From NCBI GenBank assembly GCA_934047225.1, contig OW204001.1, forward strand, positions 13,872,201-13,936,200: DNA of 64,000 nt, given 5' to 3'. Positions 50,333 through 61,016 of the stretch are shown piece by piece (position 1 is the stretch's first letter; the number at the start of each line of letters is the position of its first letter). Position numbers and translations under genes: made by a program. This DNA is from Ypsolopha sequella (lineage: Eukaryota > Arthropoda > Insecta > Lepidoptera > Ypsolophidae). A model generated the notes under the pieces. It was not told where the DNA came from, did no database searches, and saw only the letters and a program-made list of their open reading frames with translations.

Positions 50333-50552
50333 ACCCGTTCAGTGTATAACTTTAAACTCTCGCGTTTCGTACACATTATAATATATATAATCGGGTCTAC
50401 CGCGATCAATTTTTACCTTTTTTACGAAAAGGGGACACCCGACGTTTCGAGACAGTTGCATGTCTCTCGAAACGTCGGGTGTCCTCTTTTCGTAAAAAAG
50501 GTAAAAATTGATCGCGGTAGACCCGATTATATATATTATAACCCGTTCAGTG
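50333..50552. mobile_element. Near-perfect ~80-bp-arm palindrome with 12-bp flanking direct repeats
   Basis: The arms (about 50376-50462 and 50466-50541) share cgggtctaccgcgatcaatt, ttaccttttttacgaaaa and gacacccgacgtttcgag with their complements, with only about two differences. The identical 12-mer acccgttcagtg occurs at 50333-50344 and 50541-50552. The left 12-mer is separated from the arm by ~31 bases, so the exact boundary is unclear. The 73-codon frame across it is an artefact of the palindrome. Confidence 0.8.
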
Positions 50553-51705
50553 GTTCTCTATAGTCATGAATTTATGATATGAATTATAACTTATGATATG
50601 AGCGAAATAGATATGGACAAATAAAATAGGATGGAAAATAAAAGAAAATAAAGGAAAATATTTAATGTTGCATGAAAATGATATTCAGTGATTTTAACGA
50701 CAATATTTTCAGTGTAAATAAATGAGTTGAGCTTTTTTCAAGCTTTATTTATTGATTTAGTATTAAAATAATAAAATGTATATTTTTACTCGATATATTA
50801 TGTCAAACGGTATGGAGCCGTCATCAGTCATATCATATACTCATAAATACGATATTCGAATCTATGATAAAAAAAACAGCCACTAGGTCAATTTCCTTGG
50901 AATCACACCGGAAATTAGAAATTCCTTAAATAAAAATCAGTTTCATTATTTTTTGTTCAAAATCGGTTGACATAATTAAATTCTTTATGGTTCTAGTCGT
51001 AATATTAACGCGCGCCGACCACAAATATGGGCAGGTATTTAATATCAAGGTTAAACATCCCTTGGTTTATTAACATGTCATTATTACATCCAAGATGAAA
51101 CCACAAATATGTAGATACCTAGCAACTAAATATTACTAATTAAGTTTGTAGTATATTTATTTTTAACCGTTTAGATTGTTTAAGTTTTTTAAAATTTTAA
51201 AGGATTGTTTAGTTTTAAATTTAAGCAACTTTTTTGTTATTTAATTTTTATCTTTACATTCATATTATTCAAATACACTTTCAGGGTTAAAATATCCATA
51301 CCTTAATTCGACAAAGAAATTTTTTTTCAGGAAATATACGCTATTTTAGATCATAGTTTTCATTATTATGGTATATTATTTGATCATTATTTTTTAATGA
51401 TTTATTAAAGAATTTTCAGATATGGCGTCACTTGGGCCATTTTAGGCATTATACCGATTGTGATCTGTGACGTTTGCTTGTACAAAAGTGGTCTGTCCGT
51501 CTTCTCATCTGTCATCCATCTGTCAAATCAGTCGGAAACAAATTATTATAAATTTATCTTGATAGCAAAGGACACATTTCTGAACAGCCTTTTCTCAAGT
51601 GACGTCACACGAAAACAAATGGAAGTTGTAGCTTTTTCGTAAAGATATTCATCATGCGGTTTTTTAGACCATAAGTTCTAAAATACGGCTTATTAAACCA
51701 AAATC
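50553..51705. other. AT-rich spacer
   Basis: Contains short repeats of atgatatga near 50575. The 60-codon frame at 51460-51642 has no domain. Nothing else supported. Confidence 0.4.
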
Positions 51706-52521
51706 TCGAAATGGTTTTTGAATGAACACACCTTAACGGGACACCTGACACTAGAACATCAACAACACCAGGTTTTCAAGGGTTCATTGTAAGAAACTAG
51801 GTCTCTCCTCATATGAAAAAAAAATATGTTAAATTTATCGATCTTTTATTTAGGGATTCCACCTATAAACAATGTTTTAAGATTTATACTTATGTAAAAA
51901 AAAAAGTTTTCCACCCTCTTTTTTTTGGTTTTCAGACGTTCGTTTCAAAGATGTGGTTAAGAAATCAACTTGTTTTTTTTTTATAAAATAGGCAATAGAA
52001 TTATGAAGGGATGTTACCTAAATCTAATGTTTTTTTTCCTACAAAATATTTCAGTATTAGCTAAAACCACACCAATTTGTTGTTTCGCTGCGTGATCACT
52101 AATATTACGCGTCCAAGAACAAGAGAACAAAGAGCCAACATAATATAATCGCCTCTATGAAAAGCAAATAATGTCTTTGCCATTAGACTTATTGTGCTGG
52201 ACGGGTAATAAAAAAGTTGCTAGGGTATGCCATCCTCTTAACATAATTTAATCTAAGCGAATTGTTAAATAATACCTTACGTGTAGGTAAGTGTAATCTA
52301 TGTACCTACATTACAAAATAATGTATTCATTCTCATTCTCATTCTGTGTATCGAAATGGTTTTTGAATGAACACACCTTAACACAATTTCATCTGAGTGA
52401 ATTGTTAAACATTACCTTACGCGTAGGTAAGTGTAATCTATGTACCTACATTAGAAAATAATGTATTCATTCTCATTCTCATTCTGTGTATCGAAATGGT
52501 TTTTGAATGAACACACCTTTA
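51706..52521 (+). repeat. 140-bp tandem repeat, first unit split by a MITE
   Basis: tcgaaatggtttttgaatga recurs at 51706, 52351 and 52491; the last two are exactly 140 bp apart, as are the gtgtaatctatgtacctaca copies at 52291 and 52431. The end of an earlier unit (51706-51736) runs into TTAA, where the family 2 MITE is inserted. The next unit resumes at TTAAcataattt (52238). Unit 2 has the uninterrupted junction gaacacaccttaacacaat at 52369-52387. Confidence 0.85.
51733..52241 (+). mobile_element. TTAA-bounded MITE, family 2 (copy C)
   Basis: TTAA at 51733-51736 and 52238-52241 encloses the element. Shared blocks with copies A and B are ttttcaagggttc, tgtgctggacgggtaat and ccaccctcttttttttggt. 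The insertion lies in a tandem repeat whose sister unit keeps one TTAA without the element, so the boundaries are directly supported. No transposase is encoded. Confidence 0.9.
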
Positions 52522-52846
52522 TATAATTTCATCTAAGCGAATTTAGCGATGCAAAGATTGCCTGTTATTATGACCGTCTACGACTGATTAGAAATAATGT
52601 AGTAAATATTTAATAATTTAGTAACAAGATAGATATTAACTTGAGAATTTAAAATCAAGAGACTACGAGTCCCGGTTTCGTATACTTTTTGTTATTCCCT
52701 GGGAAAAGACATTAGAATTCCCCAAAAAAGTGCAGGAAATGAGTCTTTGCTGGTCATCCAATGAGGTTGTCACAAGGAGGCTTCGCTTCAGTGGTCAGGT
52801 AGGGCCTTCCGGTGGCCACAGGCGAGACTGTGTGAAAATCAAGTAA

Positions 52847-52947
52847 AGAGCCACAAACTTATCTGTTCCGGTGGCGAAGACTGTCACACAGTGAATATAG
52901 AAGCCACTTTAGTCTAGCCCAACGGACTAGATAAGTTTGTGGCTCTT
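52847..52947. repeat. Inverted repeat, ~20-bp arms
   Basis: agagccacaaacttatctg and its near-complement ctagataagtttgtggctct face each other about 60 bp apart. The surrounding 52740-52850 is GC-richer and may belong to the same element. Confidence 0.6.
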
Positions 52948-53683
52948 GCATTTTGGTATCATGACAACCGGAGAATTTTGCCTAAATTAAATGTATAACA
53001 CACATCCCAATGGGGATACCTTTGGAAGCGATAGCGGTAGATGTAGAAGATAGAGAATAAGGCCCCTGTAAGTAGATGTTTATGTTTTAGGCAATGTTTT
53101 TTTTGCAGTGTGTCGCAACCCATGTTTTGATGTTACTTATACAGCGATCTGAACGACGTGATGTTTTTATCCCATACTACTTTTTTGCAATTAGCCAACA
53201 GAAGAAATTACTTAATATAAAGTCTGAATAATCATGACTACAAGTCATAACTAGAATATCCAGTTTTGCAAAACTAAGAAAACCAATAACTTTTTCGATC
53301 TGAACCACCAATTACTTGTAAGTTTTGTAACAAATTAAAAAGGGAAAATATCAAATTTTCATTATTTAAATATTGAACCGGTTTTTTATAAATTTAATAG
53401 TTTATTTGATTATTGACTCGTTTGTATTCAACCTTTTAATTTATCCAATAACAGCTTTTAAAGTTTTTTTTTTTAAATATATATAAATATACTGATAAAT
53501 AAGATAAACAAATACAAGGAAATCTCAAGATATATTTCGGGTCCGACCTGGACCCGGCATCAGTTGAGTATCTTAATTAAAATAGACATTGACATATATA
53601 TATTAAAAGTACATGACATGACAGGTTATGACCTAGACTACCTATTTACAATCTATCTATCTTAGTATTAACTTATCATAAAT

Positions 53684-53876
53684 AAAAAAAACTACACCAA
53701 AATAGACAGGGTTGGCTGAGCGCAATCTGGAGCATTTTGTACAGTCAGAAAGTACAAATTGCTCCAGGTTATGCTCAGACAACCCTCTTTATTTTGATGT
53801 AGTTTTTTTTCTATACAACTTCAAATTAATTCCATCTTGTTACACGATATATAGGGTTACCGACTGTACGCCCGTA
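53684..53876. mobile_element. Palindromic repeat, family 6 (copy 1)
   Basis: gacagggttggctgagcgca and tctggagcattttgtac are followed eight bases later by their imperfect complements. The right half continues to agggttaccgactgtacg. The right half matches 63309-63440 in reverse orientation. The 87-codon frame at 53712-53975 runs through the palindrome and is not a gene. Confidence 0.75.
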
Positions 53877-53934
53877 GTCTACTACCAGCATATTTTTGAA
53901 CTCCAGCCTAAAATGTATTTCATATACTACATGA

Positions 53935-54262
53935 ATCCCCATGGAGGTGTACGAGGTGAACCAAGTGTGAACTGAGAAATGCAAATCACAGTCCGCACTC
54001 GGTACACCTACGTTTCATCGACGATTATTAGGTCCCCACGTGGTGGGTGGTGAAACCTTTTTGCACAAATACACGCTTTTTAGGGCATGCAGGTTTCCTC
54101 ACGATGTTTTCCTTCACCTTTCAGCAAGTGGTAAGTATTAGGTAATAGAAATACTAAGCACATAAATTCCGAAAAAATCATTGGTGCATGCCCGACCGGG
54201 GATCGAACCTGGGTCTCAAGATTGAGAACCCAGCGCTCTACCACCTGAACTACCGCCGCAAT
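53935..54262 (-). mobile_element. Composite of SINE family A body and SINE family B
   Basis: 53935-54065 matches the body of family A (acagtccgcactcggtacac; compare 15955-16258). 54066-54262 is a different SINE whose minus-strand head near 54262-54185 is tRNA-like, with a B box in reverse as gggatcgaacc. It also includes gcaggtttcctcacgatgtt, a sequence common in lepidopteran SINEs. Either one element inserted beside the other or a template switch joined them. Confidence 0.6.
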
Positions 54263-54737
54263 TTTTGAAATTTCATTTTATTTAATTCATTTACCTTTAA
54301 GTATTTCTATAGCTCTGTTACTTTGAGTTACTAAAAATTTTAAGGTAAGTTTTGTACTCCTATATAGAAAGTTGAAATATTATATGTCAGCTATACCTAT
54401 ATGATTTTTGTACAAGACATAAAAAAATAAAAAATCTGTGATTTTCTTTCTGCGTCCCTGCAAAGTGGGACAGGTTAAGTTTCCATTAATTGGGTATACT
54501 GGTATATTTAGGACCTAATCATTAGGAAATATTTTAAAATTAAGATCAAACCCAACATGGTGTCCCCCTTTATTCATCGAAGTGGGAGCTTCGATACGGC
54601 AAATTGATTCCCATTTTACACATTTCATATAAAAATGGAGCCAAGTTGTGTACGACTTAAGTAAAAAAAAAACAAGTTATGGGTTCCCATGTAAAACCAA
54701 GTTTAATTTACAAATCAGTCTTTTTGTACTTGACAAT
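54263..54737. other. Non-coding spacer
   Basis: AT-rich; no frame, fold or repeat could be supported. Confidence 0.45.
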
Positions 54738-55085
54738 GACTCACCACAATGTCCATCCATCCATCCATTAGCCTGAAGGCCTACTCCGAAAGGACAAAGT
54801 TCGGTCGAATATCGGTCGGACGTATATCCATCTCTATCACACTCTTTATGCGTGCGTCAGAGATGGACGTATGCCCGACCGATAAACGACCGACCGAATC
54901 TTTTTGGGAGTGCCAGGCCTGCTACGTCCTCTGCTGGACATAGGCCTTCCTAAAATTCCGCCACTTGGCGGTCCTCCTGGAAGAAATGCCCGTACTCACA
55001 CAAGCTGGACAGGCGGGTTGGTGAGCGCGGTGCCGAAACCCTCGCACCAGTGTCGCCGCTGCCCGTCACCAGTCTGTTTATACAG
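54738..55085 (-). mobile_element. 5'-truncated RTE-like LINE tail with nested palindrome
   Basis: On the minus strand the sequence runs gggtttcggcaccgcgctca, atttcttccaggaggaccgc, ctatgtccagcagaggacg and ends in a tggatggatggatgg tail at about 54773-54752. It matches the left, inverted half of 30715-31095. The short frames here are shadows. A separate palindrome (54800-54899) lies between body and tail. Confidence 0.75.
54800..54899. repeat. Nested ~100-bp inverted repeat
   Basis: ttcggtcgaatatcggtcgg plus acgtatatccatctct is mirrored by agagatggacgtatgcccg and accgataaacgaccgaccgaa. It interrupts the LINE tail region, so it was inserted later than the LINE. Confidence 0.7.
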
Positions 55086-55260
55086 GGTGGAAAGTTAAGA
55101 TGGGGGCACTGGGCAGCTACCATACCATAAACATAAACGTTATAGCTACAAGAAAACGGCTTTAGGAGACTAACTCTTTACTTTTGGAGCATTTTATTTA
55201 TGTACTATTTACAGTTTTTGGAAAAATTGCAGGTACTGTCATCGAGAAAAAGGGCAATAT
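55083..55260 (+). mobile_element. Fragment related to the 15.4-kb MITE
   Basis: tacaagaaaacggctttagg, agactaact and tactgtcatcgagaaaaa occur in the same order as at 15658-15755. Termini are not preserved. Confidence 0.6.
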
Positions 55261-55779
55261 TAAAATTTATTTTTGTCTTATTTGATTCTTTTACTGCTAA
55301 GGAACAGAAGTTTCTATAGAGTCAACCGAAGTCAGGGTAACTCGCAGAAAATGCAAAATAAGATTTTAAGAGAAAGAAAAGAAGACACGAATTTTTTACT
55401 ACTTTTTGTTACTACAATTTATGTTGTAATTAATCAATATGGTGCATTAATGTACAGTTAAATCTCTAAGATCACATAGTAACGCAATACACAGAAAAAC
55501 AATCGTATATCATAAAACGACATGATACTTCAGTCCAAACGTTATCTAGAAACAAAAAAAAACAACCAATTAAAATAAAAAAAAAAGGTCTCCATAAATA
55601 GGAAGACCAGGAATCCTTGCTAAAAAAATAAATTGTCCAGACACCGGACGGTTAATTTTTATTTTTTCCCTACAACATCCCAAAAATAGTAGGGAAGACT
55701 AAAAAAATCGTAAAAAGAATAAAACCGACAGTCTATTACTCTTACAGCATGTCATCGATGGTTCATTAAAATACGATGA

Positions 55780-56337
55780 CTTAACACAAACACCTTAGTT
55801 GGCTTCATTGATAGCCTGCGACGTAGGTTTGGCTCATCGAGCAACTAGCCCCGTGAGAGGAATTGCTGTCCGTCCGATTGCGCTAACTAATCAGTGTTCT
55901 TGCATAGACTTGACTATGTGCATATTGTGTATCTCACTCCCGCTTGCAAGGGATTCTCTATTTCTATAGACGCGTTGGTGTTGACTTAGCCAATCAGAGC
56001 GCGTGAAAGTGCGTCTAAAGTTGGTGGAATTTATTTCAAACAAACTAAGCGTCATTGTGCCTCTTTGGGGCTAGTTGCTCTATGGTTTGGCTCCATAAAA
56101 ACACCATGCATTCCTTCCCAATCAAATTCCAACTTTAATACTTGGGTATCAAAGTTGGAAATCCGTGAAAAAGACAAGAATTCAGTGGATTCATTTTGGA
56201 ATACAAGATCGTATACAATGGCGTTTCATTCCGTAGAATCCATTGATAAGTCCAAAGCTACCGGTGTTACCAGCAGCAATCTCACGAGCGGCAAGAAAGT
56301 CAATTATGGACAAATATGTCCTAGAATGTCCAAATAA
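55780..56337 (+). pseudogene. Unrecognised ORF split by a MITE
   Basis: 56094-56337 is open to a TAA and is compositionally coding-like (charged and polar residues in mixed order). The part upstream of the MITE (55780-55835) is open in the same phase relative to the duplicated ggtttggctc, so the insert appears to have broken one frame of about 100 codons. A TGA at 55777-55779 bounds it on the left. I do not recognise the product. It is followed by AT-rich sequence with AATAAA at 56851-56856, so it may be a host terminal exon or the 3' end of a retroelement. Confidence 0.3.
55836..56083. mobile_element. MITE with 17-bp TIRs and 10-bp target duplication
   Basis: The left terminus atcgagcaactagcccc matches the complement of the right terminus ggggctagttgctctat with one difference. 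The flanks ggtttggctc (55826-55835 and 56084-56093) are identical. A duplication of this size fits Mutator-like elements better than hAT or mariner, but the superfamily is uncertain. The inner part is GC-richer and non-coding. Confidence 0.75.
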
Positions 56338-56906
56338 AATCGAAAGTAATCCAGTTTTTTTATAAGAAAATACTCGGAGAAGATTTTCTGAAAGAAATCT
56401 CTTCTTAAAAGCCTCTGTTCATATTATGTCTTAGTAAAATTTTCAATTATTCCAATTTTACTTTATTTCTATTATTCCAATATTTTTTATTTTTTATTTT
56501 TCCAATGTGCTCTATTTGTATAGTAATTTAAGATTTTATTAGTATTTGAGTGATGCACTGACTTTTATTCTTCTTTGGCTTTAAATAAATTATTTTATTT
56601 ACTCCACCTAAATGTGCTGTGAAAAATTTGAGGTATTAATAATACGATGTAATATTTAATTTAAGTTAATTTCGTTAAACTTGCGTATTATATCTTATAA
56701 TCTTAGCTCTATTGTAAATTAAGTCAAAGTTTTATTTAATGTGTTATTATTTTAAGTGCATGATCTTTTATCCTTACTTCATTTCATTTTAATATGAAGT
56801 TAGATTAATAATGTATAGTAAGATAACTTTATAACTATTGTAGTTTGAGAAATAAAGGCTATATTATTATTAAAATTTTTAGTATGATTATCTGTTTATG
56901 CGTACA
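56338..56906 (+). other. AT-rich 3'-UTR-like stretch with polyadenylation signal
   Basis: Several AATAAA-like motifs occur, the clearest being gagaaataaaggctatatta at 56848-56867, followed by attattatta. That combination is common at the 3' ends of insect LINEs but also fits a gene's 3' untranslated region. No frame. Confidence 0.35.
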
Positions 56907-56911
56907 ATAAA

Positions 56912-57070
56912 GCCGATTTTGAAGGCTTTAATTTTAGTTTTAGTGCTGTCAAAAATAAATTTTCTTGATTACAAAATCATCTTTAAACGTTAGGAACAGA
57001 AGCTAAATTACTTTGGAAACATTTTAGTTTTGACAGCACTAAAACTAAAATTAAAGCCTTCAGAATTGGC
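56912..57070 (-). mobile_element. Inverted-repeat MITE, family 5 (copy 2)
   Basis: gccgattttgaaggcttta at the left and its near-complement (ttaaagccttcagaattggc) at the right. The centre gaacagaagctaaattactt is the reverse complement of the core at 41052-41210. Confidence 0.85.
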
Positions 57071-57383
57071 TACAATGAAGAGTAAAGATCCTTCGCATGG
57101 CGGTATGAAGTTCACTAATAGTTGTGAAATTTGTATTAAAGTATTTCATAATTAATATAGATTTAGCTCAAATAGCATAGTTAGTTTGCAGTAACTAATT
57201 GAAATTTCTAAAAAGTTTGTTGCAAAATTTAGTTTCACATTTTAAACCTTTGAGTGGAATATTTTAATTCTGATCGTAAAAGGCTTCTAGTCAAATGACG
57301 TAAAACCGAAAAGAATAACTAGTTATGTAGAGTCAAGCGTATTTCGTTATCCACAAAGTAAGGGTTCTGTCTATCCAGATGCA

Positions 57384-57665
57384 ATGTCTCTATGGCCGAG
57401 TAGTAGAGCACTCACCTCCTAACCCAGAGGTCTCGGGTTCAACACCCGCGGTGTACATTAACTTGTTCGGGCTACGTGCTTCGGAGGCACGCCAATGTTG
57501 GTCTATTTGTGCCCGAAGTACGGCAATACGCTCACCACCCATCACATGTGTAACGAAATAATCGTCGGTGAAAAGCGGGTGTACAATATGTGGACTGTGA
57601 CATGCATTTCACAATTCACTCTCGGAACACCTCTGACATGTCCTCGGTGATTCATGTCGTGACGA
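57384..57665 (+). mobile_element. tRNA-derived SINE, family A
   Basis: The head has an A-box-like tggccgagtagtagagcact and a B-box-like cgggttcaacacccg. The body, with tgcccgaagtacggcaatac and cggtgaaaagcgggtgtaca, matches the minus-strand copy at 15955-16258. The 60-codon frame is a shadow. Confidence 0.7.
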
Positions 57666-58220
57666 TACGTATTTTGTCATGTTTTTAAATACTGTCCTTA
57701 CCGACTTTCTTTAAGATCAATGAGTTCAACCGTTTTTGAATACAGCCGTAGACAGACAGACACCAAAACGTCGCTATTAAGGTTCCTTTTTTTGACGAAA
57801 CCATAGAAATTATATACATTCTTTAAACCTAGACAAATCGATAATTCACAATAGACAGCCACTTAAAGAGCTACCATTTGATTCGTTGCAATAACAATAA
57901 CCACGTATGGCAAATGCTTAATACCTATAAAACACTAAGTTTAATCGTTATTGTCGTGTACTTTTAGGGTTCTGAAAGAGAAATAGCACCCTTTTTACTA
58001 AACAACTCATATCAAGTTTGTACATTTAACCCACGTATTGGAAAAGTCTTATCAAAGACAGGACAGTATATTCAGCTTTTTGAAGATGCAAAATTACTGA
58101 TCATAAGGTAATTTTAAATCATTCTTATCTGGAAAGTCTGTTCTAAACCTCATTTTAAGTTTTGTATAGATTTAAATAGAAGTTTGTGTTAGTCAAATTG
58201 TAAAATAATAGTAAAGTTTT
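57666..58220. other. Non-coding spacer
   Basis: No gene or bounded repeat. It includes cagacagacagac near 57753. Confidence 0.45.
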
Positions 58221-58580
58221 TGTTTTTGTACATAACATACATGTGAATATATTTTTACTGAAACAAACAAGGAAAAAAGCTCAAAAGAAACAAAATGAAA
58301 TAAATATCTGCCTTGACAGTTATATTTCAAAAAGTAACTTTGCAAATACTCCTTTTTAATACCAAACCTTGCCACAGGCGATATGGATAAAGGATCAGAA
58401 ACGGATTTTGTTTTTCTACATACATGATGTGACTATATTTTTACTGAAAGAAACAAGAAAAATAGAGCTCGTAATCTAGATTTAAATTGAAAATTACGTT
58501 AAAAGAAATAACTTTAGAAATACTCCTCTCTAATATCAAACCTTGTTATATTTGATACCGTTAACGGATCTAATACGGAA
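58221..58580 (+). repeat. Diverged direct duplication, ~180-bp unit
   Basis: Unit 1 (58221-58407) and unit 2 (58409-58580) share the order tatatttttactgaaa, gaaacaa, ataactttagaaatactcct (aagtaactttgcaaatactcct in unit 1), taccaaaccttg and ggatc near the end. Small frames within it are not genes. Confidence 0.65.
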
Positions 58581-60280
58581 CCCAGATATTGTGAACAACG
58601 TCCACTTGACCAACTTTTCTTTCATTCCTCTTTATAAATAGAAAGCCATTTGACTGTTTACTTTCCTCAGACCGTGAGAAAACTATCATCACCTCTTTAG
58701 AATAGAAAAAAAGAAACAGTACCGTAAAAATACTGTTATTTTCCCCGCCGTGAAAATTACTAAACCAACGCAAAATTAACTGCTTTGATGTAGCGCTGGG
58801 GGGCCAATTTTATTTGGAATTAATTAATTAAGGTTGCTAAAGACGATTTGACATCGTGTCTGGTAGACTCCGGGTACCGTAAAAATTACAATTTGTTACT
58901 TTAGTGACCGTTATTGTTTAACCCAAAACTAATGTTGTCTGAAAGGTTTCTCTGTAATTTTTTGGTCTATTTTCGCATAGTTGTTCAGTAATAAATTCAT
59001 TATTGGCTCTTTACAAAAGTATTTGATAGTAAATTATTTCGTCTTGGCAATTAAGCTAAGAGATACTAAAAAGGATTTAACCAACAAAGAAATTTTCTCG
59101 TGAGCAGAATATTTAAAATCGTTTAATGGTTCGATAAAGGAAAATCGTTATTTTAAAAGATTTAACTGGTACCCGTTAAACCTGCTTGCCATTGTACAAA
59201 GCTTAGCAGAAAGCTGGGGTTGTAAAAAGCTAGAGTTGTTGAAAGCTCAAACGTCGGCGTAAACTTTTCAGGAACTCTAAGATTTCTAAGAGATATGTTA
59301 CTTTGCTTAGATTAAAATAAAAGAAAATTAACATTTTGTCATTGTGGTGAAGAAATGTAGAAAGAAAAGTATATCTGGATGTGAGGAGCTCTGAACCGGG
59401 ACTCGAACCCGGCATTTTCTTTTCAGATTTAATTTTCTTTCTACGTTTCTATGTCACAAGGAGATATCCTATCAAGGGGATCCTTGCGATAGATAAATCA
59501 CCAATTATTAAAACATATATTAATTTACTTCTACCTTAGTTATAATAAAAAAAAAAATGTTAAATAAAATGTATTTTTGTTCAAAGACATACTTATACAT
59601 TCTAGAGGATTTAGTCAACTCACGTCTTCAAATAATATCAGAAGTAATTAATAATAAGAAACAAGCATTTATCTTAGAGTTGAGAACAATAATAAAAATA
59701 AAATTAACATAATTTTTAATCCTTAAAAATTATAGGTACCTACAAATAATGATCCATCGTTAATCTTCAGTACGCAAGGTTTAATTGATCTCCCCAATTA
59801 TAAATCAAGAAAGATACCCGAGGATTTAGATTTAAGGCTCAAAGGAGTTGGAAAAGGACGGATATATTTCTGTCACTGTGTTTCGAAAGAGTGGGCAGAT
59901 CGCGCCCCACCAACTGCGCAAGCGCTTGTTTTGGTACGACTCGGGTGACAAACATTCCAATACTGAATAAAAAGTATGATATGTTTGGAATCATAAAATG
60001 TTGGTAGAATTACTGTAAATGAAGTTTCAATTTCAATATTTAATGCTTTTATCTAAATTATACCCAACTATACATATGCACACACCTGTTCCCATGAAGG
60101 GTAAGAGCAAATACGAATTAATATCTGATACGATCCCAACACGCCGTTTTCACATCTGCAAGCAAAATAAAAATATCTAAGTAATAAGTAATTTGTTATT
60201 TTCATGGTAGGCATATTTTAAATAATTGCTAAAAAAATAAAAAGCTGTCAAGATGTATCAAACATTTGACAGTTTCATAC
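58581..60280. other. Non-coding; decayed tRNA-like MITE at 59355-59445
   Basis: gtagaaagaaaagtatatctggatgtgagg-type sequence with a truncated tRNA-like core (gaaccgggactcgaacccgg) lies between imperfect inverted arms at about 59355-59445. It is a decayed relative of 33531-33795. The rest is AT-rich and unassigned. Confidence 0.45.
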
Positions 60281-60640
60281 AAAATCGCACTTATATCTTC
60301 TGAATAGTTGCTCTTCGGAATGTAGCGCACGCACGGCGATCCTACATACCGCATACCTCATACCAGTTGGGAGTGTTTCATGCTCACCCACACTAACAGC
60401 AAGCCCTCAACACAGAGCCTCCGCTATAGACTTCACTCACACACACAACTCTACCCCTGTCTGTACGAGCCCAGAGCGTCACTCAGTCCAATACAACCTC
60501 CTCTACTGCACTCACGCGCAGAAAAAAAAAGATAACGCGATCTATCGATCTTTTTTCAAATCGGAAAAAAGAACACCGTCTGATAGGCTTCACGGCTATA
60601 GTAGTCGGGAAAGACGGATGTCTACAATCGAACGTGTTCG
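60281..60640 (+). promoter_or_regulatory. Candidate promoter region of the Pax3/7-type gene
   Basis: A GC-richer, CpG-containing block lies 340-700 bp upstream of the candidate first coding exon. It holds a TCAGTC initiator-like hexamer at 60483-60488 (arthropod initiators are TCAGT-type). No convincing TATA box lies 30 bases upstream and no DPE match is seen at the expected place. The link to the Pax gene is positional inference. Confidence 0.25.
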
Positions 60641-60979
60641 CCGATTCAAATAATAATATTTATTTCGATCACAGTATTTATGACAGCGTAATTAATTTAA
60701 CTTGTCAATTTAATTATGCAAATACTAATGGGTGATAATCAATTTAAATTATGTGTTACGATCTTGCTTGTTTAATATAATGTAAACAGATATATATCAG
60801 TTTGTGTCGTTTTCACGGTGTTAACGTTTCCATAATAGTTTTTATTTATTGTTGAGAGCTTAGTTCGTTTAGGAAGTGCGGTAATAAAATGTTTTGTATA
60901 GGGTTTTAGGAGTGGATTATGTTTTAATTTGTGTCAATTATATCTTCTGATGGAAATATTCTGACTTCCACATACCATT

Positions 60980-61016
60980 ATGGAACGCCACCAAAATGGT
61001 ATGGATGTGTGGGTAG
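60980..61016 (+). CDS. Candidate first coding exon of the Pax3/7-type gene
   Basis: The ATG at 60980 has A at -3 and G at +4, a favourable context. Twelve codons (M-E-R-H-Q-N-G-M-D-V-W-V) and one extra G lead to G|gtaagg at 61016/61017, a strong donor. The phase (one base of a codon) exactly complements the acceptor at 61481, completing a glycine just before the Q-G-R-V-N-Q start of the paired domain. Pax3/7-type proteins of insects usually have a short N-terminal tail before this point, so length and phase fit. A TATATAAAAG motif at 61024-61033 lies inside the intron and is probably coincidental. The exon is short, so chance agreement cannot be excluded. Confidence 0.45.

Noticed and set aside
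50342..50563. 73-codon frame containing the palindrome
   Set aside because: The sequence is an inverted repeat, so the frame reflects arm symmetry rather than a protein.
53712..53975. 87-codon frame
   Set aside because: It runs through the family 6 palindrome into a SINE; no domain.
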